Source of the DNA: Chara braunii
Lineage: Eukaryota > Streptophyta > Charophyceae > Charales > Characeae
DNA: 42,440 nucleotides
Assembly (NCBI GenBank): GCA_003427395.1
Contig: BFEA01000085.1
Coordinates: 1,521,516-1,563,955, forward strand
Direction: 5' to 3'
Made by a program: the position numbers and the translations under genes. This document shows, piece after piece, positions 11,865 through 22,751 of this stretch (the stretch's first letter is position 1; every line of letters begins with the position of its first letter). The notes beneath the pieces were generated by a model that saw nothing but the letters and a program-made list of their open reading frames with translations, searched no databases and was not told the origin of the DNA.

Positions 11865-12259
11865 NNNNNNNNNNNNNNNNNNNNNNNNNNNNNNNNNNNN
11901 NNNNNNNNNNNNNNNNNNNNNNNNNNNNNNNNNNNNNNNNNNNNNNNNNNNNNNNNNNNNNNNNNNNNNNNNNNNNNNNNNNNNNNNNNNNNNNNNNNNN
12001 NNNNNNNNNNNNNNNNNNNNNNNNNNNNNNNNNNNNNNNNNNNNNNNNNNNNNNNNNNNNNNNNNNNNNNNNNNNNNNNNNNNNNNNNNNNNNNNNNNNN
12101 NNNNNNNNNNNNNNNNNNNNNNNNNNNNNNNNNNNNNNNNNNNNNNNNNNNNNNNNNNNNNNNNNNNNNNNNNNNNNNNNNNNNNNNNNNNNNNNNNNNN
12201 NNNNNNNNNNNNNNNNNNNNNNNNNNNNNNNNNNNNNNNNNNNNNNNNNNNNNNNNNNN

Positions 12260-12352
<93 letters not shown>

Positions 12353-12633
12353 AGACAGGCAGACGACCTATGGAAGGGCGGGTTGAAATTCCCTTGAGTG
12401 CTTCCAACGGCGACAGGGGCACAGTGAAAAGATTGACGGTCCCGGTAGGGGCATGACACAAATTTGTTGTGGGTACCGGTAGGGGCACTACAAAAACATG
12501 TGAGGCCCAAACGACGCCAGGGGTTTATGAAACATTCCACTACTGGTCAGAGGGGCGCGGCAGGGTATTTCGCATGTCAGAGGGGCGCGGCGCAAATAAA
12601 TGGAAAATACAATGGCGCCAAACAAATTTTCCC
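11378..12633. mobile_element. DNA transposon with long terminal inverted repeats, in left LTR only
   Basis: The left end (11378-11454) and the reverse complement of the right end (12557-12633) agree at about 70 of 77 positions, both starting GGGAAAATTTGT. The right LTR at about 34490-34500 has the uninterrupted site, so this is a clean insertion of 1256 bp (395 of them N). Flanking bases are AATAATAA-like on both sides, fitting a duplication of about 8 bp, but the site is low-complexity so its length cannot be fixed. No transposase is visible; the interior includes the gap. A non-autonomous element, possibly MULE- or hAT-like. Confidence 0.85.
11783..12351. repeat. GT/GA microsatellites flanking an assembly gap
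   Basis: A GT run (11785-11801), a GA run (11813-11864), 395 N (11865-12259), a TG run (12260-12298) and an AG run (12299-12351). The gap is likely unresolved simple repeat inside the inverted-repeat transposon, so its true size is unknown. Confidence 0.95.
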
Positions 12634-13605
12634 GAATAATAATAATAACTCTTAGAATATTTTTTTAGGAAAATGGGATAGGAACCATTGGTACTCGGTC
12701 CTGCCCCGCGGGCCCACGGTCGGATCCCCCAGCAAAACTAAGAGGGATAGTCCCGCGGGACCCTCGACCCCTCAGTTCGCTCTGTAACGCTCCTCTGCTC
12801 CTCCAATGTTGGCTGCTGGCCTCGATCCCGGGATCCACCTGGTGGAAGTTCAATGCTGTAACTAGTAGGGCTAAGCCCAAGCCTGGCCTGGCTGTACGCT
12901 TCCCGGTATGTGAATAGGATGACCGGCCGGCCTGGGCCTCTAGGCGGGGCCTCAGGCCGTTTTCTAACCTACAGCCCGCGTTCCAGGGCCCTCGAAATGC
13001 CGCATTTGGCTGTCTTGAGGGCAAGGCTCCATTTGGCCCGCCACATGCACTTGCTCCACCATGCTATGGCTGTGGACCAAGCCTCTCATAGCCCGCCACG
13101 TGCTATGTGGACCAAGCCTCTCATAGCCCGCCACGACCGCCTTTTTACCGCCCTTCAGCCGACGAAACCTCGACTTCCACTCTAGTTTGTGCCATCCTTA
13201 CTTGGTTTCAGCGACGACTCCTACTGTCGGCGATGCATGGTCAACCTAGTGCCTGCGAAATTTCAGGCGGTGCGACCCTCAAACGCCGGTCCCCAGTAAG
13301 TCAGACAACATCCTCCTCTAGTCACAGCCTTACCAAGTCAACTTCATGCTGTCCGAAATTTTGCCTGAGCGCGCGAGGTTGCGATTTCCTCAGAAACTCT
13401 AGTCTAGCACTTACTTGTTCTACCGGCGTCTCATAGCCTGCCTTGATCAATCGTTTCGCCCGGCTAACGCGTGCCCGCAAAGTGCATGCTCACACACTCT
13501 CTAATCAACAAAGATGGGACGCACCCCTAGATATCACCAACAACTTTCTTCCTGTAAGCTGCAAAAATGTGTCCAAATACCCTTGTAAGGGTATTCGGGC
13601 CGACA

Positions 13606-13619
13606 GTTTTCCGGACCTT
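13606..13619 (-). promoter_or_regulatory. Weak polypurine-tract candidate
   Basis: The minus strand reads AAGGTCCGGAAAAC directly before the LTR terminus TGTCGG. Position is right for plus-strand priming. Purine content is modest, so this may be degraded or not the tract. Confidence 0.3.
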
Positions 13620-15609
13620 ATTAAGCGACGTCCCCATCGCGTCGGACAATCAAAACTATAAACACAACCACATTTGCTGACGAGAAAGTAACCATTCTGA
13701 CTCAACGGCTCGACTCCGTTCGAGGTGTTCTTATCAATCTGCTCCCGTCACGACGTTCCTCTGACAGGGTTTCAACCTGGGTCTCCCACGTCCTGACCTC
13801 GGAGTTAGGGGATACTTTGTTCCGTACTACAGCGTAATACCCGCTCCTAGGTAGTAGGTTGATAGTCCTCTCCCTTTGTCGTAGACATCTGCCGGTTCAC
13901 CGTTGGGTGTTCTGTTTAGTCATCGTCCTGCGTAAGGGGTCATAACTTAGGACGCGGGCCCTAACCGAGACCTCTCAAGATGCGGGGCACCTTTAGTCCC
14001 CAAATGGTAATGCTTACCATCTCAAATATTCAATCATAATGAACGCCCATCCTGGAGTCTAACACTGGCGGCTTCAGGTCTCCATCTTGGCCCATCATGG
14101 AACGGCCGATCACGCCGAATCCACGGCCCATCGTGTTGTTATGTAGCGATGGTGCCCTCGTTGGTTGCGCAACCCCAAAGGGTCCCGACTCTTGATCTAA
14201 TCAACCCCAATGACCTTCCTTCTGGCTAAACCTCTCCGAGCGACCGACCCTTCAAAACTTAACCTTTGGTAAATCACAGTCCCGCTGCCAGGTTGCGCCG
14301 GCCAGTGACCTTTGCTGGGAGTTAGGTTCCATAGTTCCAGCGATGCTAAGTATAACCCCTTAGCTTGGCCTCACAAAATATATTCCTTAGATTAACTCCA
14401 TTGTAGTCTGACACTTTCTTCAAAAAAACATTTTGAACAAACAAAGGGTCACATACCAACTGTCCACGGGACTATGTGGAGGGATAATGCCTTTCTCAAT
14501 CATTCCAACCAATTCCTCAGTAATTTCACAAGGTCGTGCCTCCCTTACTTCGACCAAGAGTAGGTGAGGTCACACGAATCTTAGGGACATCTCTCAAAAT
14601 ATTTTTCAGGGTTCCATCATAATTGCCAGAAATTTCCATCCATTATTCTCACAAAATATTTGGTCTTTCCTTGTCAGGCTTTACATACACACAAAAATTT
14701 ATCATCATTATAGCATGTTTTTTTAGTGCTCTCACAATTATCATCTCTTCAAGAAAGTCCACTCGACCATTGGGCTTTCCTCTCTCTTTTCCGGGCCACC
14801 CAGAAATACACAACATCATGTCATCTCTTTCTCAAAAATTTGAGAGCACTCTCTCCTATTGTACTTTGGGCTCCACTTGTCATTGGGACAAGGATGCGCA
14901 AGTACAGCGGAAGAAAGCGCATATCAGCTTACTTCACAACAGTCATTTCCTCATACTATCATCCATATGGGCAAGTCCACAAACTGAGAGTGAGTGTGAC
15001 ACACCATACACACAAGAAAAACAAGGTTCGAGACTCACATATGTACACAGGATATGGGGCCCTGCAACAAGCAAAGACTTCTGTCCTTATCGAAAAATCA
15101 ACGTATCGCACAAAGAGTTCAAGTATCCAACACAGGATTATAGTATCCAACAAAGACTCAAGGTATCCAAGTGTCAAAGTATCATAAATCGATACTCACT
15201 CCACACTCATGAGCATCACTCTACTCTAGATGATAAGGGAACCATAGCTCTACACAAAGGAAGTAACACTCCATGCCACACTAGTGAAAAAGAGAAAAAT
15301 AGTCAGAATTATACACAGTGTTATCTTATGTACAGAAAAATCTATAACGCGGAAGTAGACATCTCACTACTGGTCTAACTTGCTGATGTACATGGGTCTG
15401 ATCCAATCCTCCATGCATCCCTCTATATACAAGTAACCATCAGTCAGAGAGTCGGAGATACCTTGCGTATGCTAGACTCGAACCTTTCCAGACCTTATTA
15501 GAGAACTCTACTCCTGATTGCTCATGACCTCCTGCAGCTGCCTATACAACTGTGCCGGCACCCCATCACGAGTCTTAGGAACCAGGACTCCATTCTTATC
15601 TCTCCACAC
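13606..15609 (-). other. 3' untranslated internal region of the LTR element
   Basis: About 2 kb between the end of the second Gag-like ORF and the 3' LTR. I see no convincing coding sequence; a plus-strand open frame at 14623-15378 is of ordinary A/T-rich composition with no recognised motif and is probably chance. On the minus strand the last bases before the LTR (AAGGTCCGGAAAAC) are only weakly purine-rich, a poor polypurine tract. Confidence 0.5.
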
Positions 15610-17790
15610 TCAAGATGACTCTCTAACGGCCAAACCATTTGCCTCGTCCTTGAGGCTCTTGGGGCAATCGTCAAACCGGTGTTTGCCCTTCTTACAGTAG
15701 AAACATTTGCCAACCTTCTTCTGGGACATCTTGCCTCCTTCCTGCGAGGGTACTGATGACGGGACTTCCGAAACCTTACTGGTGACCTCCTGCTGTGGAG
15801 CCTCTGGGAAAGTGGGGCAGGTCGCTCTGTCATCTGCTCGCATCACCTGCTCGTCGCCACGTCCCCCTGACCCTGAACAAGTGGCCCAAGATCCTAATGC
15901 GTCCCGCAGACCTGCAACCAGAGGCATATCTTGAGGTATAGCCGATTCCTGACATCCCTTCAAGTCCCTCCTTGACTCAACCTCAACCATGGTCTGCCCC
16001 ACGCTCTCCTGACCCTCCGGCGGTCTCATGGTCTCTCCCTGAGCTGTAGGCGGAACCACTTCAACTCCTATGGCCTCAGCTGGTGGCCTCCCTTTTGGCA
16101 TCGCAAACTCCTGTCCAAGTGTGAGGCCAGCCGGCATCCTCCACTCAAACCCTCCGACCTTTGAGTCTTTCCGAGTCTCAGCTAGTGCCCCTCGCGGCTC
16201 CAACATCTCTTTGTCTATCAAGGGAATCTCCTCGCCCTCCTGCTGGTCTGCCTTCTCTTCTTCCTTCTGACATTTGAAGGCTTCTTCTGCAGGTTGTTCC
16301 CTGATCTCAAACCCTTGGACCTCTGTCCAATCCACTACTGCAGTTGAAGCCTGTCGTGCATACTTGGTCTCGAGGTCTTGTATCCTCTTCTCTCATTCAG
16401 CCTCCTTTGCTTGGAAGGAGACCTATTGTGCATGTACATAGGCCCTCAGGGCGTCATTGACCTTATTAAGCGTCTGGTTGACCTGCCTGACGGCCTCGTT
16501 TTCCGCCCAAATTTTCTCCATATCTGCCTTTACCGCCTCCATCTCCTTGCTCTGCCTTTCCAAATCCTTCTTCAAGTTCTCAATTTCTCTTTCCCATTCT
16601 ACCCTCTGGCCATACACTTTTTGTGCCACTTTTGTCAGCCTCTCCCCAACCTTCTTATCTGAAGCTCTTGCTGCTGCGAAGCCTTCCTTCATCACGCCCC
16701 TCAGGTTGAGTAGGTCTGTAGAGACTAACTTGACCCCCATCTCTTGATGATACCCTCCAGACCTTCCTGCAGCGTCTATCAACTTGTCAAAGATGACCCA
16801 GACCTCTGAAAATAGGGGAAGGTCCTCCTCCTGAGTGCGAGTGTCCTTACCACTCTTGGCATCCACCTCCTCAGGCTCTTTTCTCTACTGCATCCTCTCA
16901 TGTAGCTCTGCAGGGTTCTTCATTCTGAGTTGAACCTTGATCTCTTGCTCCCTTGCTGCTCTCTCTTTCCTGTCCAGTTTCTTTTCCTGGGCAGGCTGCT
17001 CCTCCCTTTGCTCCTGCACATGTGGCTCCTGAGGTACGTCTGGTTCTATGTGTGGCATAGGACAATCCACATCCCCCTGAGAAGGTTGTGGGGGCACGCC
17101 TGGACCACCTGAACCTCCTGCTCTCTCGTGCCTATGGGATTTGTGCTCTTTCCTTTTATCCTCCCTCTGAGTCCCTGATGACATGCCTCGTTCAAAGGTC
17201 CTCCTCTCCTCTGCTTCTGGATCTCTCCTTTTTTTTTCCAGACTCCTTCTTTCCCCTGCTTCACGTGTTGTTGCATAGTGGCTCCAGAATAGCTTCTTGC
17301 AGTGTCCCCAGTTCGTAGCAGGTGCCACAATAGACCTGACAAAGGGTCTGATGTGTCGTCTCACGTACAGGAGGAAGCTTCCCATCCTCCGCTCTCCTTA
17401 AATATCAAGCTCATCCGCATATCGGTCATAGGCCCATAGAAACTCCCCCAGGTTAGTGGAGTCGAATCGAATGGGTTGTCCATCTCTCCCTACTGACGAC
17501 GGTTGCAAACCCTCTATCCTTCTCTCAAAATCCTGCCAGGTTAGTGACTCCCTGACAAGGTTGGCGATGGGGTCTGTCCACTCGCCTGTGCCTCGCACCT
17601 CCCTCAACATTCTGGTGCCATCTCATCCAAACTCCCGAGCATGCCTCTCAAACTCAATCAGGAACAACTAAATGTTCCCTCCCTGGAAAACTGGAGGTTT
17701 GTCTTCTCTCCTGGTCCCCATCTGCGTCCTCTGTTTGGTCACCCCCAATGGGGTTTCCACTGGCTCTGCCCCTCCCCTCCCTCTTGGCAT
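15610..17790 (-). pseudogene. Second Gag-like ORF downstream of integrase
   Basis: One reading frame of about 726 codons with no frameshift seen, broken by about six stops (near 17668, 17628, 17398, 16885, 16423 and 16389). An R/G-rich N-terminus leads to PPVFQGGNI and LFLIEFERHAREFG, capsid-like blocks of Ty3-type Gag, then FLWAYDRYADELDI. A charged K/E/R-rich stretch follows (17300-16900), then a coiled-coil-like heptad region (16700-16430). An acidic region precedes a CCHC knuckle, CFYCKKGKHRFDDC, at 15664-15705. It occupies the slot where env-like ORFs sit in some plant elements, but I see no signal peptide or membrane span. It may be a second structural protein, or a gag acquired from another element. 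No activity is expected from this copy. Confidence 0.75.
15664..15705 (-). other. CCHC zinc knuckle of the second Gag-like ORF
   Basis: C-x2-C-x4-H-x4-C, in frame with the rest of the ORF. It differs from the Gag 1 knuckle in most non-ligand positions, so it is not a recent local duplication. Confidence 0.8.
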
Positions 17791-18053
17791 GGCTTCCCCA
17801 AGCGGTGTCAAGCCTGCACAACAAGGAGGAGACAAACAAAAGCACACAGAGGGTAAGTAGGTTGGACAAACACCACAGGAGACAGACATAGCTCTCCCAC
17901 AACTATCATTGTTATCTGCCTACCTACATATGCATACATACACACACGAGTCTACCAAAAAAGTCACAACCTGTCACACTATTCTACTAAGAACAATATC
18001 ATATACATTCTACTTATACTAATGTTTCTATATACAGTGCTTAGAGGATGATT
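17791..18053 (-). other. Spacer between pol and gag-like ORF 2, with acceptor-like site
   Basis: About 260 bases, noncoding, with a few CATA/CACA repeats. Its last 60 bases on the minus strand have a long pyrimidine tract ending in an AG (see the separate entry). Confidence 0.55.
17814..17850 (-). promoter_or_regulatory. Strong splice-acceptor-like site before gag-like ORF 2
   Basis: The minus strand reads TGCTTTTGTTTGTCTCCTCC then TTGTTGTGCAG, followed by an exon-like GCTTGACACC and an ATG at 17790, 24 bases beyond the AG. The long T/C tract and CAG are a good fit to a plant 3' splice site. The spacing to the ATG (24 nt) nearly equals that of the site before gag 1 (25 nt). A spliced subgenomic mRNA for this ORF is inferred. 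Confidence 0.45.
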
Positions 18054-19689
18054 CTAACCGGTGAGGTCCACGCTCACCTCGTCTTGAGCAACGAACTTCT
18101 TTAGCCTCGAGCCTGACACCCAGTTTTTCCACGCCGTCCCATTCAACTCCTCAATCTGGTAGGCTTCATGCTCACCACACCTGGTGCCCCTATATGGCCC
18201 CAACCACCTCTTGTCCAACTTTTGTGATCACTGCTTCTCCAGGGACGAGTCGTATAGTAGCACAATGTCTCCCACCTTAAGAGGTTCCTTCCTTACTCTT
18301 GCCATCTTATCCCATCTGAACTTGTCCTTGGTACGGCTGTCAGCCGTCCTACTGGCCGTCTCCTCAATACTGTCCTCTATAGCGCCAATCTGACGTGCCC
18401 TTGAGTCAAGCAGTTCTTCAAACGTCAGATTAGTCTAGAGGTATTGCCGCCTCCAGGTCTTTAGGAAGCTTTCAATAGGAAACATTGCCTGCTTGTTATA
18501 CCATAGTGTGACTCGTGCGTAGCCGGTGCTTCTCCTGACAGTGATATTATCCACGAAGAAAGCGACCCTTAGAAAATTCGGCCACTGATTGGGCCTGCCA
18601 TCTTTCCGTTTGGCGAGAAGGTTCGTGATGGTGCTATGTCCTCTTTCCACAGGTGCATTAGCTTGAGGGTGCGCCACAGTAATATACTCGGTGATTACCC
18701 CATACTTCTTCAAAAGTGTCTTCACCTCTGCACAGATGAACTCGGACCCTCTATCTATCACAAATCTGGAAACAAAGGGGTAGCGCAGGTAATATTCTTC
18801 GATGCATCAGGCCAGCGTCTCCCCGGTCTTCGTGTGAATGACCCTGCCATCTACAAATCCGGAGAGGTTGTCCCTCGCATCAAAGATAACGTTATAACTC
18901 CCCATTCCCAGCGGCATTGCCAACAGATCCAGGTGCATGACCGCTCCAACTTCACGAACATATCTTGGGTGAAGCGGCTCCCTAGGTCTAAGAGAGGATC
19001 GCTCATGGCATGGTACACAAGATTTACAATAATCGTCGATCATCTGGCCCATGCCATCCCAATAGTACAGTTCGTGTATCTTGAGATATGTCGTATCCGT
19101 GCTTCTGTGGCCACCTGTCGTACCATCGTGCAGTGCTGCCATAACGTCAATATGGCGAGTGACGCCGCAGACTACTCTTCTGGGAGTCCTCCCTTTGCTT
19201 CTCATGAACAGATGACCATCCCTTACTAGAAAGTTTGGCCTCATCTTCAGAACTATCGCGCAAGCGTCCCTTTCCCTCATCTCACACGACAGAAGCATTC
19301 CGAGTTCAAGGTATAATCCCTCATATTTCTCTGCCCGAAACGCTTCCTTAATCTCACCTTCCTCAAAATCATCATTTTCCCTCTCGTGGATCACATTATC
19401 CCTCTCTTCCTGATCTTGCACCGTATTCCTGACCACCTCTTCCTGAAGCAGAGCATTTGCCAACAGATACACCTCATCTATCACTTTCTCGTGCTTGCCC
19501 ACCTGCAGCGCCCCATCCTCCATTGTGAGCAAGTCCTCATGTAGCTGGTACTTGCCTGCTAAAGCCAGCTCCATCATCCAATCCACACCTGGCATTCCCC
19601 AATAGTCTTCTTCAATATAGGGCTTAAGAACTAGGTCTGGTCGTTGTACCTGCCCTGGAGGCGCAAGCCACACAGGTCGCCCTGGGGTA
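18054..19689 (-). pseudogene. pol: Pol: integrase with HHCC, DDE and GPY-like region
   Basis: An acidic linker leads to the zinc-binding HHCC module (HDGTTGGH near 19110 and CKSCVPC near 19000), then the DDE core: HLDLLAMP (first D, near 18930), the FDARDNLSG strand, IDRGSEF (second D, near 18755) and HPQANAPVERGH (catalytic E region, near 18675). The C-terminal part has KDKFRWDKMARVRKEPLKVGD and a WLGPYRG motif near 18200, like the GPY/F module. I see no chromodomain. In-frame stops lie at 18807 (TGA), about 18435 (TAG) and about 18226 (TGA), all in one frame. Natural end is TAG at 18054. It would insert element cDNA into the genome. Confidence 0.88.
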
Positions 19690-20354
19690 ACATAGTTACC
19701 CACGGCCAATGACCAGGAGTTGATGTGAAGTCTCACATCCTCCTCACTGTCCAGGAACCCGTCAACTGGTGGAGTATCCTCGATCACTCCTTGGTTGTTC
19801 TTATCCCAGTCGACTCGACTCAGCCCATCTGCCCTGTTCTTATTTTTCGGAATTCGCTCCAACTCAAAGTCAAACATCCAGATGTACGTTAACCATCTGG
19901 CGATAGTTGGATCTGAAGGAGCGAAGTTTTTGAGAGAACCAGCTAGAGCAGTTGGGTCCATCCTCAATACAAACCTGTTGCTAAAGAGGTAGTTTTTGAA
20001 AATCCTTAAACAGTCAAGAACTGTCAAGGTTTCGCGCTTAAACTGAGAGTAATTCCTCTCAGTCGTATTCAGTGTCCGACTCTCAAACCTTAGTGGTCGT
20101 TCTTCTCCATTGGGATCTCGTTGAATTAACATACCTCCCAGGGCAGTTGGCCCTGCATCCGTTTCAACAATGAAAGGTCAGGTCATCACCGCCGCATGAT
20201 CTGGTACCCCCAATACTAGACCTCCTTCCACAAACTCTTTCTTCAGACCTTCTATAACTGACTTTTGCTTGTCTCCCCACTCCCAATCTTGGCCCTGACG
20301 CACAAGCTTTCGCAACTGCTCAGTCTTCGCCGCAAACCCCTTTATGAAGATCCT
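19690..20354 (-). pseudogene. pol: Pol: RNase H domain
   Basis: In the same frame as the end of RT. It shows ETDAGPTALGG near 20165 (first catalytic aspartate), RTLNTTERNYSQFKRETL near 20060 (the E motif with the N-Y-S block), VLRMDPTAL near 19960 and KNKNRADGLSRVDWD near 19820 (final N-x-x-A-D-x-L-S-R). This is the usual Ty3/gypsy RNase H layout that degrades the RNA of RNA-DNA hybrids. A TGA near 20178 precedes it; after that the frame is open from 20132 to 18807, the longest open stretch of this element. Confidence 0.85.
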
Positions 20355-21105
20355 TCAAAACCCACACATTCCCAAGAAGCTCCTTACCTCCGTGATAGTC
20401 TCGAACGGGGTTGGCCACTCGAGAATCTTATTAGTCTTCTTAGTATCGGGTCGACGACCTCTCTCGTCGCACACAAATCCTAAGATAGTTGCCCCACTCA
20501 TGCAGTGTCTCGACTTCGGCCCACTGGCAGTGAGGTTATGCTCCTTCAGAAGGTCCAGGACCTTGCACAAGTCTTGCATATGATCCCAGACAAAGCGCCT
20601 GATTCCCGGCATCACCTCCCGCTCATCCTTCTCCTTAGGCTCTTTCACGACCAGATCATCAATATAAGGCTGCGTAATGTGATGACTTATGGGGTGCATT
20701 GCCCTCACCATGTGCCTCAAGACCATGGCGACCGCATTTGTCTACCCTTGCGGTACGACGTTCATGTGGATCAACCCTCGAGGGGTATGCATAGCCGTCA
20801 TAGGCCTGTCAGATGGGTACACAAGAAATTGGTCATAACCCGAATATAAGTCTATGAGCGATATTATGGCTCTCTGACAGCGCATCAGCGTTGAGGAGGC
20901 CACATGCGTCTCTCAATGTTACAACATTCAAGCGCTGCAAATCATGTACCCACCTTAGAGTCCCATTGGGTTTGACAAAGCAAAACCAAGGGGAGGCATA
21001 CGGTCCACTCGAGTAGTCTGCCACATGTATGCGGATTTTCCCGTAAAGGTATTTAACTACCTTTTCTTCATCAGCTGGATTAGGATACCGCGCACCTCAC
21101 AAGTT
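20355..21105 (-). pseudogene. pol: Pol: reverse transcriptase, decayed
   Basis: This is the core RT of the Ty3 type. From right to left one sees SPWFCFVKPNGTLRWVHD (motif 2 region, near 20980), LNVVTLRDA, then after a frameshift near 20865 the LIDLYSGYDQF block (catalytic aspartate, motif A), TPRGLIHMNVVPQG with a TAG where tryptophan is usual (near 20745), and PYIDDLVVKE near 20660. The latter is the Y-x-D-D active site. The C-terminal thumb ends with RSFLGMCGF and a TGA at about 20355. The catalytic aspartates are present in the DNA, but the frameshift and two stops rule out an intact enzyme. The motif wording is close to a lineage known to me from green-plant genomes. Confidence 0.88.
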
Positions 21106-22736
21106 TCATGGCTCGTAAGGCACGGTGTGTATCATAATCATTGGGATTATGTCCACGTCCAGACGAACTCTCTCATCATCATTGAAGGCATATGCAGCGT
21201 GCCTTCCTCTTATGGTTTTCACCATAAACCTCTCTTCCTGCTTTGTAAGGAAGCCAGACTCCCCTATAATCAGCGTTTTCTCTGTCTTAGGAGTGATACG
21301 GCACGGCCCCTTTTCCGCGTCTTCTCGCATCTGCCGTATCAACTCTCGTTCCCGCTCGTAGTAAACTTCTTGCTCTTCAGCCACGAGTACAGGAACAGGA
21401 TGATACTTCTGATCTACCAAAAAAGGTCGAGTTGCGCTTTGGGGTTGTGCTCCAATTGCTCCACCTATCGTTCCCGACGTTCGATATACCAATTTCATTT
21501 CTCCTGCTCCCATCTGTTCCACCACCTTCTCTCTCAAGGCTTCCACAACCTCTGGGTCCACCATCCCATAGGTCGACACTATGTCTATAGTATCACCTAT
21601 ATTTGCTAGACTAAGGGTCAGTGTCTTTGGCCCTCTTTCCTCTTCGAACTTACTGTCTTTCAGTCTCAACCTCTCCTCTTCTGATTCTTCTATAGTGAAA
21701 GAACCAGGGTTGGGCCGGTTCCTTATACTCCTAGGTCCTGTATTCTTGCAAGTGATAACCTCATAATTTCCGCATACTGGATTGTATAGGACGAGGAACA
21801 TAGTCCCGTCATGTTTGTTAAGTATGACGGTCTGTGTTCGACTTAGGAACGATCTACCCAGTAAAATAGGATGATCAAGATCGGGCATTACGAAGAAGCA
21901 ACTCCTTACTTTCACTTTCCAATCTCTAGAATCACTGATGATGTGGTCCCTATAAATACTGACCGACTGTTCGCCCCCATCAAGACCCCATTGTCAGAGC
22001 GATCTATTTTCATCCCTAGGCGCAAAGCATGCTCCTCTTTTATGAGGTTCATCTCTGCGCCACTGTCCACAATCGTTGTGCAAGTCTTTCCCTTTACCAC
22101 TACATCTAGACACCCACATGCAACAAACTTCCAATCCATCTTTGTTCCAGTCTTAACCCATTCCGCCTCTTTAGGGATTATGGTCCCTAATTGCACACTG
22201 GCCACCATCTTTCTAGATAATCACGCTTTTAGCTCATCCCTGAGCCTTGGCGCCGAAGCCAGGACATCCTTTAGGTTCATAAGATGATTATGGCCCTCCA
22301 GGATCCTGTCCATTATCTCCTCCACGTCAAACCTTTCCGCCACTCGAACAACATACTTCTTTTTCTTTACTTCTGAGCTCTTATCCGTATCAGGTTTGAC
22401 GCCTCTCTTTTTGGCCCTTTGCTCGGCCTTCTCATCCTCTTCTTTTCTCAACCTGTCGTCCTCATCATCCTCTTCCCCTGGAACATCTACAGCCTCTTTC
22501 TCCCCACTAGGCTTAGGAACATCCTTTGTCGGCTCCTCAGAGCTTATTGGCCCCTTGGCCCTCGTCCTGACGGCATGCGGTACTCTTTCCCATCTGGAGG
22601 GTGGCCTATAAGCCATGTCGGACCGAGGCGTCAGTCCTGAAATCGTATTTCCAGATCCGCCTTGCGACCCTGGACCCATATTGTAGAGGTACACCAGCGA
22701 CTCCTTACCTCTCCACTCCTTAACCTCTTCACACAT
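21106..22736 (-). pseudogene. pol: Pol: aspartic protease region, decayed
   Basis: An N-terminal acidic/lysine-rich linker (22736-22221) leads to a retropepsin-like domain. The catalytic triad region reads IVDSGAEMNLI near 22075, with DSG in place of the common DTG; both occur in Ty3-type proteases. A downstream ILLGRSFL near 21855 is the second conserved glycine motif. It would cleave Gag-Pol. An in-frame TGA at 22221 and a frameshift near 21912 separate linker, N-half and C-half. The C-terminal 250 residues (to 21106) have no known fold that I can name and bridge to RT; two TGA codons close to 21106 break that junction. Confidence 0.8.
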
Positions 22737-22751
22737 ATCGGTCAGTTTCTG

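Larger units (their letters stand above)
2706..13605 (-). repeat. 3' LTR (left copy), about 10.9 kb
   Basis: It begins TGTCGAGCGC and ends GGGCCGACA on the plus strand, so its outer five bases form an inverted TGTCG/CGACA pair. It aligns along its whole length with 24894-35428. Differences seen by eye include many substitutions, a 136-bp inverted block near 4495-4630, extra tandem copies near 8960-9110, a 1.26-kb transposon at 11378-12633 and a short duplication near 13070-13130. No long coding region is shared by both copies. Apart from the subfeatures listed separately, the LTR appears noncoding. On the minus strand U3 would run from 13605 to about 11030 and R plus U5 from there to 2706 if the TATA-like box is genuine. 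Confidence 0.93.

Noticed and set aside
11412-12540. Long open frames over 300 codons on both strands
   Set aside because: They run through the N gap and GA/GT microsatellites and translate to SL, RE, HT or CV repeats; they are artefacts.
12660-13000. tRNA or rRNA gene in the G/C-rich LTR part
   Set aside because: Some B-box-like words occur, but no A box at proper spacing and no cloverleaf could be drawn.
14623-15378. 251-codon plus-strand frame inside the LTR element
   Set aside because: It is antisense to the element, A/T-rich, with no recognised motif and no partner elsewhere in the window. Probably chance, though not excluded.
15610-17790. Env-like ORF
   Set aside because: The position suits env, but no signal peptide or transmembrane segment is seen, and a CCHC knuckle and capsid-like blocks are present.
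18054-18430. Chromodomain at the integrase C-terminus
   Set aside because: A GPY-like motif is visible but no chromodomain aromatic cage pattern follows before the stop at 18054.
18636-19229. Plus-strand frames opposite pol (also near 21025-21609 and 23982-24575)
   Set aside because: They are shadows of the minus-strand integrase, RT and Gag frames, whose motifs are clear.
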